5,213 bases of DNA from an archaeon (GTDB taxonomy: Archaea > Asgardarchaeota > Hermodarchaeia > Hermodarchaeales > Hermodarchaeaceae): contig JABXGS010000027.1 in the NCBI GenBank assembly GCA_016550425.1, positions 1 through 5,213 of the forward strand, in the 5' to 3' direction. The position numbers were made by a program, and so were the translations under genes. The stretch's first letter is position 1, and the number at the start of each line of letters is the position of its first letter. Shown here one piece after another: positions 1-5,213 of the stretch. The notes under the pieces were generated by a model. The model saw only the letters and a list, made by a program, of their open reading frames with translations, did no database searches and had not been told where the DNA came from.

Positions 1-1050
1 AAAGGCTTCACAACACTTCATAAGTCCAGCTGCAGCAATTGGATTACCCACACCGAGTAATCCACCTGATGGACAAATTGGCATATCACCATCCCGTGCT
101 GTTACCCCTTCAACGGTTAATTTAGGCGCTTCACCTTTATCAGCAAGCAACAACCCCTCAGTGTGATGCAGCTCCTTGTAAGTAAATGGATCATAGGGTT
201 CAGCGAAATTAACTTCTTTGAGAGGTTCATTGATTTTGGCCATCTTGTAGGCCATTTTGGCGGCTTCGGCGACGTATTGGGGGAAGTAGAGGTCGCGGTT
301 AGTCCAGTAGGCGCTATCGAGGGACCAGCCGACGCCGTCAAGCCAGACAGGAGCGTCTGTATATTTCCGGGCTACATCTTCGGATGCAAGGACGAGTGCT
401 GCGGCGCCGTCGCTGGGTGGGCTGATGTCAAGACGGTTGACGGGGTAGACCATGATTTCGGAGTTGAGGACGTCGTCGACGGTGATTTTGGCAGCAAGTT
501 GTGCACTGGGGTGGTCGAGAGCGTTACCTTTGTTTTTGACTGCGACTTGGGCGATGTGTTCTTTGGGGATGCCATGGACTTTCATGTAGCGGTGCATTTC
601 GAGAGCGAAAATCCAGACGAGGTTGGGGTTGAGTGGGCGACTGATGATGGGGTCCCAGATTGTCCTGAAAGCAGTTTGTGGGTGAGGAAAACAGGGGCTC
701 ATTTTTTCTTCACAGACGACAAGACATGTGTCGTGCATACCGGAGGCGATGTGCCACCAGCCACCGATGGGTGAAAAGACACCGGTGCCTCCACCGACGT
801 AGACATGCGTGTAGGGTTTTCTGGTTGCGCCTGCACCGTCCAGGAGGTTTTGAGATTTCATGTGGATGCCATCAAAGGCGTCGGGGGCGGTGCCCATGAC
901 AACTGCATCGATATCGTTACGGGTCATGCCTGCAGCTTCGAGGGCTATTTTAGAAGCGTGGAAAGACAACTCTTTGCCGGACTCTTTCAGGCGTCGGCGG
1001 TAGAGCGTGATTCCTGCGCCAATTACGGCTACACGTTTTTTGATATTCAT
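1..1050 (-). CDS. Thiolase-like protein (nucleophile Cys missing), C-terminus cut by window edge
   Basis: The frame is open for 350 codons from ATG at 1050 to base 1, so the C-terminus lies outside the window. The N-terminus (RVAVIGAGIT, residues 6-15) is the usual first strand of archaeal thiolase-superfamily proteins, followed by IDAVVMGTAPDAFDG (47-61). The nucleophile loop reads YVGGGTG (84-90). Aligned without gaps to the neighbouring paralogue, Tyr84 falls where that protein has Cys83. Further matches are AVKNKGNALDHP (170-181), DGAAALVLASE (214-224), EPYDPFTYKELHH (284-296) and PSGGLLGVGNP (327-337), where Asn336 replaces the His of canonical GHP. In known families such Cys-less members act as partner subunits or have unassigned acyl-CoA functions; a partner role here is inferred. 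It is the second gene of a leftward pair, with a strong SD just upstream. Codon usage changes sharply near residue 280 (see findings). The family assignment is firm; activity and substrate are unknown. Confidence 0.9.
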   Translation of the reverse strand, partial: MNIKKRVAVIGAGITLYRRRLKESGKELSFHASKIALEAAGMTRNDIDAVVMGTAPDAFDGIHMKSQNLLDGAGATRKPYTHVYVGGGTGVFSPIGGWWHIASGMHDTCLVVCEEKMSPCFPHPQTAFRTIWDPIISRPLNPNLVWIFALEMHRYMKVHGIPKEHIAQVAVKNKGNALDHPSAQLAAKITVDDVLNSEIMVYPVNRLDISPPSDGAAALVLASEDVARKYTDAPVWLDGVGWSLDSAYWTNRDLYFPQYVAEAAKMAYKMAKINEPLKEVNFAEPYDPFTYKELHHTEGLLLADKGEAPKLTVEGVTARDGDMPICPSGGLLGVGNPIAAAGLMKCCEAF

Positions 1051-1056
1051 ATTTTG

Positions 1057-1064
1057 TTCCTCCT
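1057..1064 (-). promoter_or_regulatory. Shine-Dalgarno site of the partial thiolase-like gene
   Basis: AGGAGGAA on the minus strand, with AGGAGG ending 8 nt before the ATG at 1050. It lies in the 17-nt gap after the TAA of the upstream thiolase. It fixes the start codon and supports co-transcription of the two thiolase genes. Confidence 0.9.
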
Positions 1065-1067
1065 GGG

Positions 1068-2234
1068 TTACAGTTGGTTGCTTAGTACAGCGACGCAACC
1101 ACTGGCGGTTGGGACACCTCTCCAACTCTGCGCGAGTGCGGTTTTCGCGTTCTTTATTTGGCGTTTTCCTGCATGCCCGCGGAGTTGTTGGACGCATTCA
1201 AGGACAGATTGTAGAGCAGAACCCTCAAGGAGGTTACCTGCCCCTAGTCGTCCACCTGAGACGTTGACTGGGAAGGCGCCGTCATGGCTGAATTCGCCTT
1301 CTTCGGCGAGTTTGCCGGCTTTGCCGGGTTCGCAGATTTGGAGAGCTTCAAGGTGTTGAAGCTCTTTGTAACTGAATGAATCGTCAACTTCAGCAAGGTC
1401 AAGGTCTTTGCGGGGATCTTTGATTCCCGCTTGTTTGAAGGCTCGATCCCGTGCCTGATTAGCATAGCGTGCGACGCTCCAGTCACGTGCTTCGAGCCAA
1501 GGTGTATCTGAACACCATCCGAGCCCTTTGACCCAGATTGGGTGGTCGGAGAGGTCCTTGGCTTTCTTTTCGGAAGCAAGGACTATCACTATCATACCAT
1601 CAGCGAGGGGGCTGATGTCGCGTTGGGTAAGGGGGTGAGAGACCATCGTGGAGTTGATGACCTCGTCAACTGTAATGTCTGCAGGAAATGCTGCCAGGGG
1701 ATTGTTCATGGCGTTGTGTTTATTCTTGACAACGATGGCAGCACATTGTTCCCGCGTTGTTTTGGTCTCATGCAAGTAGCGCTGCATTTCTAATCCCGCG
1801 ATGAAGTAGGGATGGGCATTGAATGCGCGATTATAGACTGGGTCTAAGGCATGAGCCAAAATACCATCAAAGGTGAGCATATCCGAGGCTTTGCTGTGCG
1901 CCTCGATTGCCACCACATCAAATAATCCGGTTTCAATCTGCATCGCCCCATTAGCGAGGGCAAGCAGACCGTCACCACCGATCGTACAGACGGATCGTAG
2001 AACAGCTCCGAGTTGGTCGGGTACAAACTCGTCAAAGATTGAGTACCCTTCCCAGTAATCTTCTGCAGCAGTGAGAAAGCTTCCAATATCTTTACGGGCG
2101 TTAACTCCAGCATCCGCATAAGCTTTGACAGCAGCTTCAAACATCTGCTCCTTAAAAGACACATCGGGCGAAGTTGAACGAAAATCCGTATGTCCGACAC
2201 CGACTATGGCCACAGTCAAGTGGAGTCCCTTCAA
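1068..2234 (-). CDS. Thiolase-superfamily protein (archaeal acetyl-CoA acetyltransferase-like), Cys-containing partner
   Basis: A complete 388-residue reading frame, the usual length for SCP2-type thiolases. It opens with VAIVGVGHTDF (8-18). The nucleophile region is RSVCTIGGDG (80-89), with Cys83 in the column of the acylated Cys of thiolases. AEVDDSFSYKELQHLEAL (281-298) replaces the usual Asn/His loop. VNVSGGRLGAGNLLE (323-337) has Asn334 where GHP has His. KTALAQSWRGVPTASGC (364-380) ends with Cys380 near the place of the C-terminal catalytic Cys. The usual role is acyl-CoA condensation or thiolytic cleavage in the cytoplasm; the substrate is unknown. The start is uncertain. The frame opens at TTG 2234 after a TGA at 2238-2240, but TTG at 2219, preceded by AAGGGA, or GTG at 2213 would give the more typical N-terminus. 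It is the first gene of the leftward pair. The low-similarity tandem partner suggests a heteromer, perhaps with a DUF35 OB-fold protein outside the window. Confidence 0.9.
   Translation of the reverse strand: MKGLHLTVAIVGVGHTDFRSTSPDVSFKEQMFEAAVKAYADAGVNARKDIGSFLTAAEDYWEGYSIFDEFVPDQLGAVLRSVCTIGGDGLLALANGAMQIETGLFDVVAIEAHSKASDMLTFDGILAHALDPVYNRAFNAHPYFIAGLEMQRYLHETKTTREQCAAIVVKNKHNAMNNPLAAFPADITVDEVINSTMVSHPLTQRDISPLADGMIVIVLASEKKAKDLSDHPIWVKGLGWCSDTPWLEARDWSVARYANQARDRAFKQAGIKDPRKDLDLAEVDDSFSYKELQHLEALQICEPGKAGKLAEEGEFSHDGAFPVNVSGGRLGAGNLLEGSALQSVLECVQQLRGHAGKRQIKNAKTALAQSWRGVPTASGCVAVLSNQL
2226..2231 (-). promoter_or_regulatory. Possible Shine-Dalgarno site favouring the TTG start at 2219
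   Basis: AAGGGA on the minus strand, 6 nt before the in-frame TTG at 2219-2217. No comparable site sits at a normal distance before the TTG at 2234. The later start yields an N-terminus closer to that of other thiolases, so this weak match is the best clue to the real start. Confidence 0.4.
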
Positions 2235-2237
2235 TTT

Positions 2238-2273
2238 TCAGTAGGTTGAGGTTACCTCATGATTGATCTTCAT
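2238..2273 (-). other. Candidate 11-codon leader ORF upstream of the thiolase gene
   Basis: On the minus strand ATG at 2273 opens a frame encoding MKINHEVTSTY, closed by TGA at 2240-2238. GAGGT at 2284-2280 lies 7 nt (counted from GAGG) before the ATG, a good SD. The frame is the same as that of the thiolase, whose first possible start (TTG 2234) follows after one AAA codon. It could be a translated leader peptide, a start lost to a nonsense change, or chance. An 11-codon ORF is weak evidence by itself. Confidence 0.25.
2247..2259. promoter_or_regulatory. Perfect 13-bp palindrome, candidate operator
   Basis: TGAGGTTACCTCA is a perfect inverted repeat of 6-bp arms around one central base. It lies 13 bp upstream of the thiolase TTG at 2234, where a dimeric regulator could block initiation of the leftward unit. 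No regulator gene is present in the window, so a binding protein cannot be named. Confidence 0.35.
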
Positions 2274-2284
2274 GATTTTACCTC
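2252..2284. repeat. Short interleaved direct repeats in the divergent promoter region
   Basis: TTACCTC occurs at 2252-2258 and again at 2278-2284, starts 26 bp apart. TCATGATT occurs at 2257-2264 and 2270-2277, starts 13 bp apart, half of the first spacing. On the minus strand the TTACCTC copies read GAGGTAA, and the copy at 2278-2284 doubles as the SD of the mini-ORF, so part of the repetition may reflect translation signals instead of operators. Confidence 0.45.
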
Positions 2285-2426
2285 GAAGTGACTTTGATTG
2301 AAAAGTTGTTCCTCAAAAGCCTTCCGCAACTAAAGTGAATCCGATAGCGCTTCGAGACTCGTGGAGATGTGGAAACGAGGCAAACCGTTAAAAGATGGCA
2401 CCCATCCCTTGTGCAAATATTAGTGA

Positions 2427-3512
2427 ATGAGGCTGATAGGATTGGTTGATCCACGAATCAAAGAACACGCTCGCATCCTAGTTGAGTACTCAACGAAAGT
2501 TCAAGCAGGTGAGATGGTCTACTTAATTTCAGACCTCGATGCTCATCCCCTTGCAGTTGAAGTCGTGAAAAAATGCGCAGAACGAGGTGCTGCAACAATG
2601 ACGATTATGGATTCGTCGGAGCTTAGTCGAGGTTATATGGATGCAGCGACAGATGCTGCCTTGGACTTGTTTCCCCAACATCAAATGGAAGCAATCAAAG
2701 CTTCAGATATTCTCATTCGACTACGTTCACCCTCAAATACCCGAGGCTTTGCTGGCTTAGATCCAAAGCGACTTATGCAGCGACATAAAATCACCAAACC
2801 CATTTCAGAGGAAATTCTCACGAAACGATGGTGCCTCACAATTCATCCCAACTCCGCTTTAGCTCAGGAGGCGAAAATGAGTCTCACAGATTATCAGGAA
2901 TTTGTGTATAGGGCTACACTCTTGGACTGGGAGAAAGAAGCCAAGCTTATGCGCAAGTTACGTGATAAGCTCCAAGAGAACTCAACTATTAACTTCATCG
3001 GGAAAGAAACCGATTTGAAGGCTTCGATTAAAGGGCGGTTATGGGTCTCCTCTGAGGGCACCCATAACATGCCGAGTGGAGAAGTCTTTACAAGCCCTAT
3101 TGAAAAGTCAGTTGAAGGCCACATCTACTTTGATATCCCCTTCCTGTATGCCGGTAAGGAAGTGGAAGGAGTTCGATTAGAATTCAAAGAAGGCAAAGTC
3201 ATCAAATACTCAGCAGAGAAAGGGCATGATGCATTGGATGCAGCCTTGAATGCTGATGAAGGAGCCAAGTACCTAGGTGAAATGGCTATCGGAACCAACC
3301 GTGGAATCCAACAATACACCTTGAACATGCTCTTCGACGAAAAAATCGGGGACACCATCCATTGTGCCTTAGGAAACGCATACCCCGAATGCAAAGGCAC
3401 GAACCAAAGTGCTGTTCATGTTGATATCATCAAGAACATGAAAAAGGATGGAAAAATTCTTGCAGGCGATTTCGTAATCTACGAGAAAGGCAAATACTTC
3501 TGGGAGAATTAA
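2427..3512 (+). CDS. M29 family aminopeptidase (AmpS/AmpT-like metallopeptidase)
   Basis: The 361-residue protein is close to the usual family length of about 360-410. M29 enzymes are cytoplasmic dimeric metallo-aminopeptidases that remove N-terminal residues from peptides. An N-terminal domain beginning VDPRIKEHARILVEYS (7-22) is followed by the metal-binding C-terminal domain: NMPSGEVFTSP (214-224, Glu219), LGEMAIGTN (283-291, Glu285), LFDEKIGDTIHCALG (302-316, His312), Tyr319, and NQSAVHVDII (326-335, His331 and Asp333). All expected metal ligands and the catalytic Tyr are present, so it should be active. ATG at 2427 directly follows in-frame TAG and TGA codons, so no longer form is possible. 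TTG at 2442, preceded by GAGG at 2429-2432, would give MVDPRIKEHA, closer to the family start. It is followed by tldD and tldE on the same strand, pointing to peptide catabolism. The specificity cannot be read from sequence. Confidence 0.94.
   Translation: MRLIGLVDPRIKEHARILVEYSTKVQAGEMVYLISDLDAHPLAVEVVKKCAERGAATMTIMDSSELSRGYMDAATDAALDLFPQHQMEAIKASDILIRLRSPSNTRGFAGLDPKRLMQRHKITKPISEEILTKRWCLTIHPNSALAQEAKMSLTDYQEFVYRATLLDWEKEAKLMRKLRDKLQENSTINFIGKETDLKASIKGRLWVSSEGTHNMPSGEVFTSPIEKSVEGHIYFDIPFLYAGKEVEGVRLEFKEGKVIKYSAEKGHDALDAALNADEGAKYLGEMAIGTNRGIQQYTLNMLFDEKIGDTIHCALGNAYPECKGTNQSAVHVDIIKNMKKDGKILAGDFVIYEKGKYFWEN
2429..2432 (+). promoter_or_regulatory. Possible Shine-Dalgarno site for the alternative TTG start at 2442
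   Basis: GAGG lies 9 nt before an in-frame TTG and overlaps the ATG at 2427. The ATG itself has no clear SD in front of it. The choice shifts the N-terminus by five residues. Confidence 0.35.
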
Positions 3513-3604
3513 CGAAACTCAATGAGCTGGTCCTCGTCATATCAAGGAAAACCCGCATATGAGTACGCCTTTTAGGGAATAACTAAGATACCCAGCCTGA
3601 TTTT
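3513..3604 (+). promoter_or_regulatory. Aminopeptidase-tldD gap with weak TATA-like element
   Basis: These 92 bases contain no gene and no convincing terminator hairpin. CCTTTTAG at 3569-3576 resembles an archaeal TATA box and would place initiation near 3598, giving a leader of only a few bases before the tldD ATG. That would fit the absence of an SD there. Read-through from the aminopeptidase is equally possible. Confidence 0.3.
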
Positions 3605-5047
3605 ATGACAGTCATTGATTTAGTACACCATGGAGTTGACTATGGTACTGCCCAAGGAGGCAAATACATCGAACTTCGTTACGTCAACTACGTAGTTAAT
3701 GGTTATAGTACTCGAAATGGCGATATTCTCGCAGCAGGATCAACTGAGACAGCGGGAATCGGAATCCGTGCATTAGCGAATGGTGGCATCGGATTCGCTG
3801 CGACAGCAAAGTTGGAAAAACAAGAAATCGAACGCGCAGTTAAAAAAGCCATTCAGCTCGCACGAGCCACAAAACGGAAAACCCCACTAGTGCTTTCAGA
3901 GGAGCCTAGCGTTCGGACTAAATGGGAAGTCCCAGTAAAAACGCCATTCGCTGATATCGCGTCTGAGGATAAACTTGACCGAGTATTAGAAGCGGATAAA
4001 GCTCTGAAGAATTCCTTAGGTGATAAAGCCCTCCCCTACCGCGCTCTTATTGTCTCCTTAGAGACCCAGAAAAAATTCATCGCTACTAGCGAAGGAACTC
4101 AAGTTGAATCAGACTACAGCCTTAGCCGTTACCTCGCATTGCTTACTGCCCAAGGTGAAAAAGGAACTGAACAGCGCTTCCTAATGCGAGGAGCCACAGG
4201 TGGGTGGGAGATGCTCGAGTCTTCTGATTTCACTCAAACCTTTGTAGATGAGGCTAGGGACGCCAAAGAAGTTGCTGACAAAGCCAAACACATCACCTTT
4301 GACGAACCCATTGATGTGGTTGTTGGTCCCGAAGTTGCTGGCATCATCGCCCATGAAAACTGCGGACATCCATCGGAAGCAGACCGTATTCAAGGTCGGG
4401 AAGGGATGAACGCAGGTGAATCGTTCTGGATGGACATCGAAGTAGGAACCACACGAGTCGGATCTCCAGCAGTTACCGTTATTGACGACCCAACCATACC
4501 GAAAAGTGGGGGATTCTATCTATATGATGATGAAGGAGTTAAAGCCCGACCTCGATATCTCATCAAAGAGGGTATCGCCAATGAAATGCTCCACGACCGC
4601 TTATCTGCAGGACGAGCCGGTGTCAAATCCAACGGTTCTTCACGAGCCACAAATTACGATCGTGAACCCATCCCTAGGATGGCTAATACCTACATTGCCC
4701 CTGGTGAATTTACATTCGACGAACTAATTGAAGATGTTAAGTATGGACTATACATGCACTCGTTCACGGAATGGAACATTGACGATCGTCGGTATCAGTC
4801 AAAGTACGTTGGTTCATATGCGCGTATTATCGAAAATGGCGAAATAACTGATACATTTGTACGGAGACCGATACTGGAAATAACATCCCGCGGCTTATTT
4901 GACGCCGTTGATGCTTGTTCAAAGGGCTTTGCGGCATGGCAAGCGATTTGTGGAAAGTCGGACCCAGGACAGGGCATCCCTGTGTGGACGGCGGGTCCAG
5001 ACGCGGTAAGATTACGTGAGATCCGCTTGGGAGGTGCGCCAGCATGA
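3605..5047 (+). CDS. tldD: TldD metalloprotease subunit (TldD/PmbA family)
   Basis: The 480-residue protein matches the usual TldD length of about 450-480. TldD is the zinc-bearing subunit of the TldD-TldE heterodimer, a cytoplasmic protease known in bacteria to degrade unfolded peptides and process microcin B17 and CcdA. An N-terminal domain (1 to about 220; YIELRYVNY at 21-29) precedes the catalytic core. The zinc site HENCGH (250-255) fits HExxxH, followed by PSEADRIQGREG (256-267). Cys449 in CGKSDPGQ (449-456) fits the distal Cys ligand. EGVKARPRYLI (310-320), IPRMANTYIAPGE (356-368) and a C-terminal beta domain are typical of the family. Nothing is missing, so an active protease is expected. 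No SD precedes the ATG and no earlier in-frame start exists after the TAA at 3584. It overlaps tldE by 4 nt and follows an M29 aminopeptidase, suggesting that the two peptidases share substrates. Confidence 0.96.
   Translation: MTVIDLVHHGVDYGTAQGGKYIELRYVNYVVNGYSTRNGDILAAGSTETAGIGIRALANGGIGFAATAKLEKQEIERAVKKAIQLARATKRKTPLVLSEEPSVRTKWEVPVKTPFADIASEDKLDRVLEADKALKNSLGDKALPYRALIVSLETQKKFIATSEGTQVESDYSLSRYLALLTAQGEKGTEQRFLMRGATGGWEMLESSDFTQTFVDEARDAKEVADKAKHITFDEPIDVVVGPEVAGIIAHENCGHPSEADRIQGREGMNAGESFWMDIEVGTTRVGSPAVTVIDDPTIPKSGGFYLYDDEGVKARPRYLIKEGIANEMLHDRLSAGRAGVKSNGSSRATNYDREPIPRMANTYIAPGEFTFDELIEDVKYGLYMHSFTEWNIDDRRYQSKYVGSYARIIENGEITDTFVRRPILEITSRGLFDAVDACSKGFAAWQAICGKSDPGQGIPVWTAGPDAVRLREIRLGGAPA
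5030..5036 (+). promoter_or_regulatory. Shine-Dalgarno site of tldE inside the tldD end
   Basis: GGAGGTG lies 7 nt before the ATG at 5044, within the last codons of tldD (encoding LGG). It is a near-perfect SD match and fixes the tldE start. Confidence 0.9.
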
Positions 5048-5213
5048 GTAATCTAGATACTGTGCAGGGAATTGTTGACCATGCTTTGAAGGTAGCTTCG
5101 AAGGATGGGCAGGCAGTTGTTCGCGCTCGTGATGTGTTGGAGCATCAGGTGCGGATTAGTAATTCAGAGATTGACATTTTCAAGCAGTGGAAGTATACTG
5201 TTCTTGAAGTGTT
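5044..5213 (+). CDS. tldE: TldE/PmbA metalloprotease partner subunit, N-terminal fragment
   Basis: The frame runs from ATG 5044 to the right edge, giving 56 complete codons of a protein normally about 430-450 residues long. The start MSNLDTVQGIVDHALKVA is an N-terminal helix, followed by DGQAVVRARDVLEHQVRISN (22-41) and SEIDIFKQW. That pattern, an exposed strand followed by a residue run similar to VRFSNNEID, is typical of TldE/PmbA N-termini. TldE lacks the zinc motif in known complexes and helps shape the TldD active site; the corresponding region lies outside the window. The ATGA overlap with the tldD stop (5045-5047) and the strong internal SD imply translational coupling and 1:1 production. 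The identity rests on a short stretch plus its position after tldD. Confidence 0.85.
   Translation, partial: MSNLDTVQGIVDHALKVASKDGQAVVRARDVLEHQVRISNSEIDIFKQWKYTVLEV

Larger units (their letters stand above)
2235..2426. promoter_or_regulatory. Divergent intergenic region between thiolase pair and peptidase cluster
   Basis: These 192 bases separate the divergently transcribed thiolase-like gene and M29 aminopeptidase, so they must carry the promoters of both units. The left third is repeat-rich, with a perfect palindrome, duplicated TTACCTC and TCATGATT, and a mini-ORF on the minus strand. The right two thirds show no long ORF or strong hairpin. A weak rightward TATA-like element, CGTTAAAAG, lies at 2386-2394 and would place initiation near 2416. 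No TATA box could be assigned with confidence for the leftward unit; ACTTTTCAA (minus strand, about 2300-2310) is only a possibility. Confidence 0.55.

Noticed and set aside
163..774. Long open frame on the plus strand (203 codons) opposite the partial thiolase
   Set aside because: It is antisense to a clearly conserved thiolase frame that is open from 1050 to base 1. Its composition, rich in Gly, Val and Asp, is what C-ending codons on the other strand produce, and it shows no family resemblance.
805..1359. Plus-strand open frame of 184 codons spanning the junction of the two thiolases
   Set aside because: It crosses two conserved minus-strand genes and the SD between them, and the product resembles no known family.
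2353..2361. Short palindrome CGAGACTCG
   Set aside because: Four-base arms are too short to exceed chance, and it has no T-run or position suggestive of a terminator.
2367..2423. 18-codon mini-ORF upstream of and in frame with the aminopeptidase
   Set aside because: GGAG abuts the ATG with no spacer, so it is not a usable SD, and the peptide has no recognisable feature. The following TAG and TGA simply close the frame before the real start.
1..5213. tRNA or rRNA genes, CRISPR repeats, insertion sequences, attachment sites
   Set aside because: I found no cloverleaf-like segment, no regularly spaced repeat, no transposase-like frame and no terminal inverted repeats. Nearly all of the window is covered by conserved metabolic genes.

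Overview
The window looks archaeal. Its genes are short, densely packed metabolic genes with archaeal-type relatives: two tandem thiolase-fold proteins of the kind that sit in archaeal thiolase/OB-fold clusters, an M29 aminopeptidase, and a TldD/TldE pair. Shine-Dalgarno (SD) sites are strong inside operons and weak or absent at the first genes. Base composition is moderate, which argues against an extreme thermophile or halophile. The lineage cannot be fixed from sequence alone; an uncultured mesophilic archaeon of the Asgard or Bathyarchaeia kind is a reasonable guess, not a result.

The layout is two divergent transcription units. Leftward (minus strand): a complete thiolase-like gene (1068-2234), then 17 nt later, with a textbook SD between them, a second thiolase-like gene that runs off the left edge (1-1050, first 350 codons). 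The two proteins are distant paralogues. The upstream one keeps a Cys in the nucleophile column, and the downstream one has Tyr there. Both have Asn where ordinary thiolases have the His of the GHP motif. They probably form a heteromeric acyl-CoA enzyme, typically accompanied by a Zn-ribbon/OB-fold (DUF35) protein that would lie beyond base 1.

Rightward (plus strand): an M29 aminopeptidase with all expected metal ligands (2427-3512), a 92-nt gap, TldD with an intact HExxxH and distal Cys (3605-5047), and the first 56 codons of TldE/PmbA (from 5044), coupled to tldD by an ATGA overlap. Together these form a peptide-processing or peptide-degradation cluster.

The 192-bp divergent intergenic region (2235-2426) is the most structured non-coding stretch. 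It holds a perfect 6-1-6 palindrome, short direct repeats, and an 11-codon mini-ORF with a good SD that is in frame with the thiolase but closed by a TGA just before its TTG start. I see no RNA gene, CRISPR array, mobile element or clear terminator. I do not see a convincing new system. The points worth following up are the degenerate thiolase pair, an abrupt codon-usage change inside the partial thiolase gene, and the thiolase leader region.
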